DNA of 51,299 bases from Anthropogastromicrobium sp052273485 (GTDB taxonomy: Bacteria > Bacillota > Clostridia > Lachnospirales > Lachnospiraceae): assembly GCA_052273485.1 (NCBI GenBank), contig DAVZID010000018.1, positions 1 through 51,299 on the forward strand. Direction: 5' to 3'. The notes beneath the pieces were generated by a model. It was not told the origin of the DNA, made no database searches, and saw nothing but the letters and a program-made list of their open reading frames with translations. This document shows positions 34,189-42,684 of the stretch, piece by piece. Position numbers and translations under genes: made by a program. The stretch's first letter is position 1. Each line of letters opens with the position of its first letter.

Positions 34189-35370
34189 TTATAACTTGAA
34201 CAGCTTCTCCAGCTTATCGGTATCTAACTTGGAACCGATTACGCAAAGTCTTCCAGTGTAATCTGGTGCGCCGTTACGAATCTCATACTCGCCCGGAACC
34301 AGATCGAAATAGAACCATGTGCCGTCTGCTGCTGGCAGCATACCCTTTGCTCTTAAGATAATACCAAACTCGGTCTCCTCAGACAGCTGTACAAGAATCT
34401 CATCGAGTTCTTCCTTTGTATACTTTCTAGGAGTCTCCTTGCCCCAGCTGGTGAATACTTCATCTGCATGGTGATGATGGTGATGATGCTCATGGCAACC
34501 GCAGCTGCATTCCTCACCGTGCTCGTCGTGATCATGATGATGCTCATGCTCCTCTTCCTCATGATCATGGTGGTGATGATGCTCCTCTTCCTCATGATCG
34601 TGGTTGTGATGGTGCTCATGCTCATCCTCGTCATCATCGTGGTGATGATGCTCGTGATCATGGTCATGGCAGCAGCAATCGTCGTCATCGTCATCATCAT
34701 GATGATGGTGATGCTCATGCTCCTCTTCCTCATGCAGCTTCATAGCCTCTTCCATCAGCTCTTCTGCCAAAGAATGACCCTGCTCCATAACAGCCAGAAT
34801 CTGCTCACCAGTCAACTCATCCCACGGAGTGGTAATGATCTTTGCTTTTGCATTCTTCTCCTGAATCATGGAAACTGCCTGAGCCAGCTTTTCTTCCTTC
34901 ATGCCCTGCGTTCTGCTCAAGATGATGGTGTTTGCGCTCTCAACCTGATTGTTGTAGAACTCACCAAAGTTCTTCATATACATCTTGCACTTTGTTGCGT
35001 CTGCAACAGTTACAAAGCTATTTAAGGATAGCTCGATCTCACCTGCAACATTCATGACAGCTGCGATAACATCAGACAGCTTGCCTACGCCGGATGGCTC
35101 GATGATGATACGATCCGGATGATACTGCTCTACAACCTTCTTTAAAGCGGCACCAAAATCACCTACCAGTGAGCAGCAGATGCAGCCAGAGTTCATCTCA
35201 GTGATCTGGATACCTGCGTCCTTTAAAAAGCCGCCGTCGATACCAATTTCACCAAACTCATTCTCAATCAAAACTACTTTCTGTCCATTTAATGCTTCTT
35301 TTAAAAGCTTCTTTATTAAAGTTGTTTTTCCTGCTCCCAGGAATCCTGAAATAATATCAATCTTTGTCAT
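34189..35370 (-). CDS. COG0523 metallochaperone-type GTPase with long His/Asp/Glu-rich insert
   Basis: The 393-residue GTPase starts MTKIDIISGFLGAGKTTLIK with the P-loop at 8-17, and has the metal-site GCxCC (C63, C65, C66 in SGCICCSL). Around residues 214-325 lies a striking run of His, Asp, Glu and some Cys residues, before the CobW_C domain (EFGIILRAKGMLPAADG, RLCVIGS). COG0523 proteins move or ration zinc and other metals; the insert should bind many metal ions. The ATG at 35370 is preceded by AAAGG about 12 bases upstream; the frame is open to 35427, but homology begins at MTKID. It is transcribed with the fused GTPase downstream. Confidence 0.9.
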   Translation of the reverse strand: MTKIDIISGFLGAGKTTLIKKLLKEALNGQKVVLIENEFGEIGIDGGFLKDAGIQITEMNSGCICCSLVGDFGAALKKVVEQYHPDRIIIEPSGVGKLSDVIAAVMNVAGEIELSLNSFVTVADATKCKMYMKNFGEFYNNQVESANTIILSRTQGMKEEKLAQAVSMIQEKNAKAKIITTPWDELTGEQILAVMEQGHSLAEELMEEAMKLHEEEEHEHHHHHDDDDDDDCCCHDHDHEHHHHDDDEDEHEHHHNHDHEEEEHHHHHDHEEEEHEHHHDHDEHGEECSCGCHEHHHHHHHADEVFTSWGKETPRKYTKEELDEILVQLSEETEFGIILRAKGMLPAADGTWFYFDLVPGEYEIRNGAPDYTGRLCVIGSKLDTDKLEKLFKL

Positions 35371-35470
35371 TGTGTAACCATACCTTTCTGTACTCTCGTA
35401 CAACAAAACAAACGTTGCCGTTTCCAACTTCGTATATTAGCATGTTTGCTCAAAATTTGCAAGTCTTTTT

Positions 35471-36019
35471 CTATAAGCGAAGCACCCTTGTAATTACAGG
35501 TGGCGATAAAAGAGCCTCCATCCCCATCCCGGCTGCCCACACGCCCGCAATGCGCACAAGAATTCCAACCTGTTCGCCAAATGTAAAGCTTTGACGCTTT
35601 CCCGCCAGCTCATAGAGTGCCCAATATCCAAACAAATAAAACAGGCTATGTACCCCAAACAGGGCAAGTGCCTGTAAAATCCCCACGATACCCGTCAGCA
35701 TTGTGGCCGATGTGATTACAACCGCAGCTGACGCACCAGAGACAAATGCCGTTCCAGAAAAAACAAGTAGTGCAAATCCAGAAAAGATTGATGCTGCCAT
35801 CAAAAGAAAAACCGGAAGACGCAGCCGACACACAAACAAAAAGAAATTGCTTGGAAAACCTGTCTGCTGGATTTGCAAATGGACAGCGGGCAGATAACAG
35901 ACAATCTGCCGGTAGAGAAAATCTGCCCGCCAGATACTCACGGCTGTTCCTACAAGAATCCCTGCCACAAACATGCCAAGTGGCAGCACATAAAAATATG
36001 AATTTGTTCTGATAACCAT
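35471..36019 (-). CDS. Polytopic membrane protein, possibly SpoIIM-like
   Basis: The 182-residue protein is mostly hydrophobic, with about five predicted helices (YVLPLGMFVAGILVGTAVSI near the N-terminus, PVFLLMAASIFSGFALLVF, VVITSATMLTGIVGILQALA, HSLFYLFGYWALYELA, AGVWAAGMGMEALL). The size and layout recall clostridial SpoIIM-type proteins, but I see no decisive motif, so this is weak. I choose the start at 36019 because GGGAGG lies seven bases upstream. It lies between rny and the COG0523 genes, separated by over 100 bp on each side. Confidence 0.6.
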   Translation of the reverse strand: MVIRTNSYFYVLPLGMFVAGILVGTAVSIWRADFLYRQIVCYLPAVHLQIQQTGFPSNFFLFVCRLRLPVFLLMAASIFSGFALLVFSGTAFVSGASAAVVITSATMLTGIVGILQALALFGVHSLFYLFGYWALYELAGKRQSFTFGEQVGILVRIAGVWAAGMGMEALLSPPVITRVLRL

Positions 36020-36168
36020 GGCATATCCTCCCCGCGGCAAAAAAGTTCCCATACTTGTATTTTATGAACAAGGAATGAGAATATGCAAATGGATTCCGAA
36101 TGAATATCAATCTAGTTATTGGATAAAAAGAAAAAAGGTGCTGCAATTTCTCACAACACCTTTTGCCA

Positions 36169-37716
36169 TTATTTTGCTATGTCGGTAACTCTGGACTCTC
36201 TGATCACACTTACCTTGATCTGTCCAGGGTACTCCAGCTCTGCTTCAATCTGCTTTGAAACATTTCTGGCCAGAATCACCATATCGGCATCTGATACTTG
36301 TTCCGGAATAACCATAATCCGAACCTCTCGGCCCGCCTGAATTGCATAGGACTTCTCAACTCCCTTGAAGGAATTGGTTATCTCCTCCAAATGCTTCAGA
36401 CGATTCGTGTACGCTTCGAGAGTTTCTCTTCTTGCGCCCGGTCTTGCCGCAGAAATTGTATCTGCTGCCTGAACGATGCATGCAATTAAAGAGGTTGGTT
36501 CTACATCGCCATGGTGGGACTCAACAGCATTGATCACAACCGGGGACTCTCTGTACTTGCGGCACAGCTCAGCACCCAGCTGAATATGAGAGCCTTCCAT
36601 TTCATGGTCTACTGCCTTTCCAATGTCATGTAACAATCCAGCACGCTTTGCCATACGAACATCCAGCCCCATCTCTGCGGCTAACAGTCCGGAAAGATGA
36701 GCAACTTCAATGGAATGCTTTAACGCATTTTGACCATAGCTTGTGCGGAATTTCATGCGTCCTAAAAGCTTTACAAGCTCTGGATGGATGCCATGAACAC
36801 CCACCTCAAGCAGCGCTGCCTCTCCTTCCTCTCGGATCATTACTTCAACTTCTTTTTGCGCCTTCTCCACCATCTCCTCGATTCTTGCCGGATGAATACG
36901 ACCATCAAGGATCAGCTTTTCCAAAGCGATTCTTGCCACTTCTCTGCGCATCGGATCAAAAGAGGACAGGACAACTGCTTCCGGTGTATCATCAATAATC
37001 AACTCTACTCCGGTGAGCGTCTCAAGGGTACGGATGTTTCTTCCTTCACGTCCGATAATCCTTCCCTTCATTTCATCATTTGGCAGCTGGACAACGGAAA
37101 TTGTCGTCTCTGCCACATGATCAGCAGCACATCGCTGAATGGCGGTTACTACATATTCCTTTGCCTTCGCGGATGCCTCTTCCTTTGCCTTTGCCTCCAT
37201 CTCCTTAATCATCTTTGCAGTGTCAAGCTTTACTTCGTTTTCCACGCTCTTGAATAAAAACTCTTTTGCTTGTTCGGAGGTCATACCAGAAATACGTTCC
37301 AGTTCCTGGGAAATCTGTGCCGTAAGTTCGTCCGCCTTCGCATGCTTTCTGTTCAGGCTTTCTTCCTTTGCATTCAGGCTCGCTTCCCGCTTTTCTAAAG
37401 CACTTGTCTTTCTGTCAAGCGACTCTTCTTTGTTAACAGCACGCTTTTCCATTCGGGACAATTCGCCGCGGCGTTCTTTGATCTCCTTTTCAAGCTCATT
37501 CTGAACTCTGAGGTTTTCTTCCTTCGCCTCAAGGAGCGCCTCGCGCTTTTTGCTTTCTGCGGTCTTAAGAGCTTCATCTATTATTGCTCTGGATCTCTCC
37601 TCCGCACTTCCAACGGTAGCCTTGTACTTGGACTGCTGGATGCCGGTTGCGATGAACCAGACGATAACAGCAACAATCACTGCAGTAACCGCTGCTGTAA
37701 TAATAATAGGAACCAC
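36169..37716 (-). CDS. rny: Ribonuclease Y
   Basis: The 515-residue endoribonuclease starts mRNA decay at the membrane. It has an N-terminal membrane helix (IIITAAVTAVIVAVIVWFIA), a long coiled coil (about 30-200), a KH domain (GRIIGREGRNIRTLETLTG) and an HD domain (LLHDIGKAVDHEMEGSHI). The start codon is GTG at 37716, placed by an AGGAGG seven bases upstream. It lies downstream of recA-recX in the same direction, a conserved clostridial neighbourhood. Confidence 0.96.
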   Translation of the reverse strand: MVPIIITAAVTAVIVAVIVWFIATGIQQSKYKATVGSAEERSRAIIDEALKTAESKKREALLEAKEENLRVQNELEKEIKERRGELSRMEKRAVNKEESLDRKTSALEKREASLNAKEESLNRKHAKADELTAQISQELERISGMTSEQAKEFLFKSVENEVKLDTAKMIKEMEAKAKEEASAKAKEYVVTAIQRCAADHVAETTISVVQLPNDEMKGRIIGREGRNIRTLETLTGVELIIDDTPEAVVLSSFDPMRREVARIALEKLILDGRIHPARIEEMVEKAQKEVEVMIREEGEAALLEVGVHGIHPELVKLLGRMKFRTSYGQNALKHSIEVAHLSGLLAAEMGLDVRMAKRAGLLHDIGKAVDHEMEGSHIQLGAELCRKYRESPVVINAVESHHGDVEPTSLIACIVQAADTISAARPGARRETLEAYTNRLKHLEEITNSFKGVEKSYAIQAGREVRIMVIPEQVSDADMVILARNVSKQIEAELEYPGQIKVSVIRESRVTDIAK

Positions 37717-37937
37717 AGGAGCACCTCCTTTATGAAATTTTCATTGTACGGTTTATATTTCATATATAAACAGGCAACAGTATAATTTTATACGATTCGC
37801 TTATAAAAGTCAAGATGTTTTGTGAAATCCAACACATAGTTCACTGTTTTTTGCAAAAACTTTGTGTAACCGTACACTTGTTTTTTGCATGGTTTTGATT
37901 CGTTTTTTTCGATAAAATCCGTACTGCTGCAATGTGA

Positions 37938-38495
37938 TTATTCTTCTGGCAAAAATTCATCGCGCAGCTCCCAGACGGCACGCTTTGCCATCTCATACGG
38001 AAAGCCCTTAGAAACGAGGCTTCGCACCGCTTTCATCAAATCATCATCCGACTGGGGTGGCTTTTGGCGCAGCCTTTTCTGCGCAAGGCGACGCACCGTA
38101 TTTTCCTGCTCATCCGAATAGGCATCCAGTGCTTCCTCAATCGAATCGCTGTCCACACCGCGTCTGGACAGCTGTATGGAAAGCTGGCGCTTACTCTTTT
38201 TCTGACAAGCAGTACGCACATATTCCATCGCATAATTGCCATCGTCCACGTAGCCAAAGCTCTGGGCATACTGGATGGCATCCTCTGCCTGTTCTGCAGA
38301 AAATCCATCGTCGATCAGACGTTTTTTTAGCTGATATGCGGTTCGTGGGCTGTACTCGAGAAGGTGTAGACAGCGCCTTCTGGCCTCGGTATTAATGCCT
38401 TCTGGTGGTCTAGTTTTCTGAAAAGGCAAAGAGCCGTCCTCAGACGGACGGCTCTTTACCTCGTGATATAACTCACTTGTCTCCCACTGCTTCAC
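37938..38495 (-). CDS. recX: Regulatory protein RecX
   Basis: The 185-residue protein limits RecA filament formation. Three-helix repeats are visible (ARRRCLHLLEYSPRTAYQLKKRL, EDAIQYAQSFGYVDDGNYAMEYV, RQLSIQLSRRGVDSDSIEEAL). The start is a GTG at 38495 whose bases overlap the recA stop (GTGA). Codons 13-22 contain a perfect 12-bp hairpin that looks like a terminator. An N-terminal tail of about 30 residues before the first repeat is polar and may mainly accommodate that hairpin. Confidence 0.92.
   Translation of the reverse strand: MKQWETSELYHEVKSRPSEDGSLPFQKTRPPEGINTEARRRCLHLLEYSPRTAYQLKKRLIDDGFSAEQAEDAIQYAQSFGYVDDGNYAMEYVRTACQKKSKRQLSIQLSRRGVDSDSIEEALDAYSDEQENTVRRLAQKRLRQKPPQSDDDLMKAVRSLVSKGFPYEMAKRAVWELRDEFLPEE
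38428..38457 (-). terminator. Terminator-like hairpin inside the 5' end of recX
   Basis: AAAGAGCCGTCC and GGACGGCTCTTT form a perfect 12-bp stem with a 6-nt loop, 35 bases after the recA stop, followed leftward by GCCTTTTC. It lies inside the recX reading frame, so it could attenuate recX relative to recA. Confidence 0.6.
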
Positions 38496-39547
38496 TCTGC
38501 ATCATCCTCTGATTCTGCTGGTGCTGCGGACGGCTCTACATCCTTCAATGGAAGTCCATAATGGGCACGAACCTTATTCTCGACCTCAGCCATGATATCT
38601 GGATGCTGTGACAGATAGATCTTCGCATTCTCACGACCCTGTCCGATCTTTGCATCGTTATAGGAGAACCATGCACCTGCCTTGACAATGATATTTAAGT
38701 TTACTGCCAGATCCAGCACATCGCCTTCCTTGGAAATACCCTTACCAAACATAATATCAAACTCGGCTTCCTTGAATGGCGGTGCGATCTTATTCTTTAC
38801 AACCTTGATTCTGGTATGGTTACCAATCACTTCGCCGGCAAGCTTTAAAGCCTCAACACGGCGCACATCCAGACGAACGGAGGAATAGAACTTAAGCGCA
38901 CGTCCACCGGTGGTCGTCTCCGGATTACCAAACATGACACCAACCTTCTCACGCAGCTGATTGATGAAAATTACGATACAGTTGGAACGGCTGATCGCAG
39001 CAGTCAGCTTACGAAGTGCCTGAGACATCAAACGTGCCTGCAATCCGACATGAGAATCACCCATATCGCCGTCAATCTCAGCCTTCGGAACAAGAGCTGC
39101 TACAGAATCAACAATTACAATATCAATTGCACCAGAACGCACCATCGTCTCGGTGATCTCAAGTGCCTGCTCTCCATTATCCGGCTGGGATATGTAGAGA
39201 TTATCAATATCAACACCAATGTTTCTTGCATAAACTGGATCAAGTGCATGCTCTGCATCGATAAAGCCTGCGATGCCGCCTCTTTTTTGAACCTCTGCCA
39301 CTGCATGGAGGGCAACAGTTGTCTTACCACTGGACTCTGGTCCATAAATCTCAATGATACGTCCCTTCGGCAGTCCGCCAAGTCCAAGTGCAATATCCAG
39401 ACTAAGGGAACCGGTCGGTACTACTTCAATATTCATATTCGCACCAGAATCACCCAGCTTCATAACAGCACCCTTGCCGTAAGCTTTTTCGATCTGGGTC
39501 AACGCAACGTCCAATGCTTTAAGTTTTTCCTGATTATTTTTATCCAA
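38492..39547 (-). CDS. recA: RecA recombinase
   Basis: The 351-residue protein forms filaments on single-stranded DNA for recombination and LexA cleavage. Walker A GPESSGKTT is at 69-77; GGRALKFYSSVRLDVRR and VKNKIAPPFKEAEFDI are conserved blocks; the tail is acidic (AESEDDAE). The promoter and an SOS box lie 45-100 bp upstream. Confidence 0.98.
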   Translation of the reverse strand: MDKNNQEKLKALDVALTQIEKAYGKGAVMKLGDSGANMNIEVVPTGSLSLDIALGLGGLPKGRIIEIYGPESSGKTTVALHAVAEVQKRGGIAGFIDAEHALDPVYARNIGVDIDNLYISQPDNGEQALEITETMVRSGAIDIVIVDSVAALVPKAEIDGDMGDSHVGLQARLMSQALRKLTAAISRSNCIVIFINQLREKVGVMFGNPETTTGGRALKFYSSVRLDVRRVEALKLAGEVIGNHTRIKVVKNKIAPPFKEAEFDIMFGKGISKEGDVLDLAVNLNIIVKAGAWFSYNDAKIGQGRENAKIYLSQHPDIMAEVENKVRAHYGLPLKDVEPSAAPAESEDDAE

Positions 39548-39589
39548 ACCTTACCTCTTTCTGTACAGAACTGTCTGTACGACTATTTA

Positions 39590-39603
39590 TGAACACATGT
39601 TCG
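39590..39603 (-). promoter_or_regulatory. LexA (SOS) box of recA
   Basis: Read leftward the site is CGAACATGTGTTCA, matching the Firmicute SOS box CGAAC-N4-GTTC. It lies just downstream of the predicted transcription start, where bound LexA would block initiation. Confidence 0.88.
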
Positions 39604-39615
39604 CATCTGTGTATA

Positions 39616-39644
39616 ATCATACATGATTTCAATGGTTTTGTCAA
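39616..39644 (-). promoter_or_regulatory. recA promoter
   Basis: TTGACA (39639-39644) and TATGAT (39616-39621) are exactly 17 bp apart, a near-consensus sigma-A promoter, with the SOS box beginning 12 bp downstream of the -10. Confidence 0.85.
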
Positions 39645-39751
39645 TAGGGTATTTCGAATTTTCCGCAAAAAGTCGTGCGTCTGTTCGATTTCTAGTTCTA
39701 TCATACACCAAAACACATGTTTTTTCAAGCGGATTTTAGCGCAAGTTTCGA

Positions 39752-39783
39752 CAAAAATCCCCGGCTATATTGCAGCCGGGGAT
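39752..39783 (-). terminator. lysA terminator
   Basis: ATCCCCGGCT/AGCCGGGGAT with a 7-nt loop is followed leftward by ATTTTTG, 25 bp after the lysA stop. Confidence 0.85.
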
Positions 39784-39807
39784 AAAAACTTCATTATTTA
39801 AATGTAA

Positions 39808-41073
39808 TTATTTCTCATCCTTTAAGCCCGGATAATCAAGTGTTGCAAAATAATCCTGCGGTGTCTCTGCACGACGAATCTGCTTTACGGTGCCATCCTC
39901 CTGTAAAAGAAGCTCAGCACTTCTAAGCTTTCCATTGTAGTTATAGCCCATTGCAAAACCATGTGCACCAGTATCGTGGATCACAACATAATCACCGATA
40001 TCAATCTTCGGCAGCATACGGTCGATTGCAAACTTATCGTTGTTCTCGCAAAGACCACCCGTTACATCATACATATGATCGCATGGCTCATTCTCCTTAC
40101 CAAGCACGGTAATGTGGTGATAAGCGCCATACATAGCTGGACGCATCAAGTTTGCTGCACACGCATCAAGACCAACATAATCCTTCCAGATGTGCTTTTC
40201 ATGGAGAACCTTCGATACTAAGCAGCCATAAGGAGCTAACATAAAACGACCCAACTCAGTGAAGATTGCCACATCGCCCATTCCTGCCGGAACAAGCACC
40301 TCATCGTATGCTTCCTTGACAGCAGCACCGATTGCCATAATATCGTTTGGCTCCTGATCTGGACGATACGCAATGCCGACACCACCAGATAAGTTTACAA
40401 ATGCAATATGAACGCCGATCTCCTTGGACAGCTCAACTGCAAGCTCAAACAAAATTCTTGCAAGCTTTGGATAATAGCCAAGTGCTACAGTGTTAGAGGC
40501 TAAGAAGGCATGAATACCGAAGTTTTTAACACCATGTGCCTTTAATTTCTTAAATGCTTCCTTCATCTGCTCCTTTGTCATACCATACTTGGCATCCTTC
40601 GGTGTATCCATAATCTCGTTGTGAAGAGTAAAGTTTCCACCTGGATTGTAACGACAGCACATCGTCTCTAAGAACGGTGCACCAATTTCCTCATAAAAGT
40701 CGATTAAAGACACATCATCAAAGTTAATGATCGCGCCAAGCTCAGCAGCCTTCTTAAAGTCCTGCTCTGGCGTTACATTAGAAGAAAACATGATATCATG
40801 ACCCTTAAGACCAACTGCATCTGACATTAAAAGCTCTGTATAGGAAGAGCAGTCTGCACCGATGCCCTCTGACTTTAAGATATCCATGATATACGGATTC
40901 GGTGTCGCCTTTACTGCAAAATACTCATGGAAATTTGGATTCCATGCAAATGCAGCCTTGAGCTTTCTGGCATTCTCGCGGATTCCTTTTTCATCATACA
41001 GATGAAACGGAGTCGGATACTTTTCTGCCATCTCTTTTACCTGCTCTAATGTTACGAACGGTTTCTTTTCCAT
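39808..41073 (-). CDS. lysA: Diaminopimelate decarboxylase-family PLP enzyme
   Basis: The 421-residue fold-III PLP enzyme converts meso-diaminopimelate to lysine. K55 in YFAVKATPNP is the PLP lysine; NLSGGVGIAYRPDQEP and GGLCENNDKFA are the phosphate-binding and active-site loops. In most decarboxylases of this family the last loop reads CESGD or CESSD, so CENND is a modest deviation. No other lysine genes are adjacent. A related amino-acid decarboxylase is a less likely alternative. Confidence 0.88.
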   Translation of the reverse strand: MEKKPFVTLEQVKEMAEKYPTPFHLYDEKGIRENARKLKAAFAWNPNFHEYFAVKATPNPYIMDILKSEGIGADCSSYTELLMSDAVGLKGHDIMFSSNVTPEQDFKKAAELGAIINFDDVSLIDFYEEIGAPFLETMCCRYNPGGNFTLHNEIMDTPKDAKYGMTKEQMKEAFKKLKAHGVKNFGIHAFLASNTVALGYYPKLARILFELAVELSKEIGVHIAFVNLSGGVGIAYRPDQEPNDIMAIGAAVKEAYDEVLVPAGMGDVAIFTELGRFMLAPYGCLVSKVLHEKHIWKDYVGLDACAANLMRPAMYGAYHHITVLGKENEPCDHMYDVTGGLCENNDKFAIDRMLPKIDIGDYVVIHDTGAHGFAMGYNYNGKLRSAELLLQEDGTVKQIRRAETPQDYFATLDYPGLKDEK

Positions 41074-41178
41074 AATGTGTGTCTCTCCTCGCTGTGTGTG
41101 TTTTTCTTTCTTGTATCGTTGCAGTTCATCCGCACCATCGTTTTTTTCTGAACAATCGCACTTGAATGAACTGTTAAA

Positions 41179-42615
41179 TTAATTAACCACGATAACTCTC
41201 ATGTTGTTGGTCTCGCCGATTGCGTAGCTTGGCTGATTCTTATGTCTTACACCAACGGTAACGACAACGGTATCGCCGGACTCGATATAGCCCATCTCCT
41301 TTACCGTCTCTACAGAATGCTCAATCAGCTCATCGGTATCTGTCTCACGCATTGCCTTAACTGGCGTTACACCCCAGTTTAACTGCATCTTACGCAGAAC
41401 ATCCCAGTTCGGAGACATACCGATGACGCGGCACTTTGGTCTCCAATGGGACAGAAGGTTTGCCGTAAATCCATGCATGGTTGGAACGATAATTGCCTTT
41501 GCATCCAGAATCTCTGCGGTACGAACAGTCGCACTACTAAGCGCATTGGAGATTACATGATCCGAACGCTTAATGTCTCTGCGGTTGTAGGTACGATAAT
41601 CCAGATACGGCTCAGAAGACTCTGCAATCTTTGCCATCATACGAACTGCCTCAAGCGGATAACGTCCTGCTGCGGTCTCACCGGAAAGCATAACGGCATC
41701 GGTACCATCGTAGATTGCATTTGCAACGTCCGTAACCTCTGCTCTTGTCGGGCGCGGATTTCGAATCATAGAATCGAGCATCTGGGTTGCGGTGATAACT
41801 GGCTTTTGTGCCTCGTTACACTTCTGGATGATCGTCTTCTGGATGTGTGGAACCTCCTCTGCCGGAATCTCAACACCCATATCACCTCTTGCAACCATGA
41901 TACCATCTGCTGCCTGAAGGATCTCATCGATGTTCTCAATACCCTCTGCACTCTCGATCTTTGCGATGATACGCATCTTGCTTCCGTGAATGTTTAAGAT
42001 ATCGCGGATTTCCTCGATACAGGCTGCATTTCTTACAAAGGATGCAGCAACAAAGTCAAAGCCCTGATCGATACCAAACAGAATATCCTTCTTATCCTTA
42101 TCCGTGATTCCTGGAAGGTTAATCTTTACATTCGGTACGTTTACACCCTTTTTAGAGCCTAACTCACCGCCATTGACAACGGTACAGTGAAGCGTTGTTT
42201 CATCCTTAGAAACAACCTTTAACTCAATCAGACCATCGTCAATTAGGATGCGACATCCAATCTCGGCATCTGCCACCAGACCCTCATAGGTAATAGATGC
42301 GCTCTTTGTAGTCGTCTCTACGCTCTGATCAATTGTCAGATCAAAATCCTGTCCTTCTACCAGTGTTACCTTCTTGTCCCCTGGTACACTTCCAGTGCGA
42401 ATCTCTGGTCCCTTTGTATCAAGCATAGTGGCAACTGGGATGTTTACAGCCTTTCTAGCCTCCTCGATCAGTGCCATACGCCCTGCATGCTCCTCATGAC
42501 TTCCATGAGAAAAATTAAAACGGGCAACATTCATGCCGCTTTTGATCATTTCCTTCAAAAGCTCGACATTCTCTGTCTTTGGACCCATGGTACAAACAAT
42601 TTTTGTTTTCTTCAT
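41179..42615 (-). CDS. pyk: Pyruvate kinase
   Basis: The 478-residue enzyme makes pyruvate and ATP from phosphoenolpyruvate. It begins MKKTKIVCTMGPKTENVELL and contains RFNFSHGSHEEH, MVARGDMGVEIPAEEVP, TATQMLDSMIRNPRPTRAEV and VMLSGETAAGRYPLEAV. It lacks the extra C-terminal phosphohistidine-like domain present in Bacillus pyruvate kinase, giving the shorter common form. Confidence 0.97.
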   Translation of the reverse strand: MKKTKIVCTMGPKTENVELLKEMIKSGMNVARFNFSHGSHEEHAGRMALIEEARKAVNIPVATMLDTKGPEIRTGSVPGDKKVTLVEGQDFDLTIDQSVETTTKSASITYEGLVADAEIGCRILIDDGLIELKVVSKDETTLHCTVVNGGELGSKKGVNVPNVKINLPGITDKDKKDILFGIDQGFDFVAASFVRNAACIEEIRDILNIHGSKMRIIAKIESAEGIENIDEILQAADGIMVARGDMGVEIPAEEVPHIQKTIIQKCNEAQKPVITATQMLDSMIRNPRPTRAEVTDVANAIYDGTDAVMLSGETAAGRYPLEAVRMMAKIAESSEPYLDYRTYNRRDIKRSDHVISNALSSATVRTAEILDAKAIIVPTMHGFTANLLSHWRPKCRVIGMSPNWDVLRKMQLNWGVTPVKAMRETDTDELIEHSVETVKEMGYIESGDTVVVTVGVRHKNQPSYAIGETNNMRVIVVN

Positions 42616-42684
42616 ACTCTTTCTTTTCTCTCCATTCGATTATTTTTGCACGTTTACAAACGCCGCCAATTACTGCCTGTCCTA

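Noticed and set aside
34468..35025. Rightward 185-codon hydrophobic frame rich in Met, Val and Leu
   Set aside because: It is the antisense of the His/Asp codon run of the COG0523 gene, which automatically creates Met/Val codons.
39712..39725. Second SOS box upstream of recA (AACACATGTTTT)
   Set aside because: The outer bases do not fit the CGAAC...GTTC consensus, and it lies upstream of the promoter.
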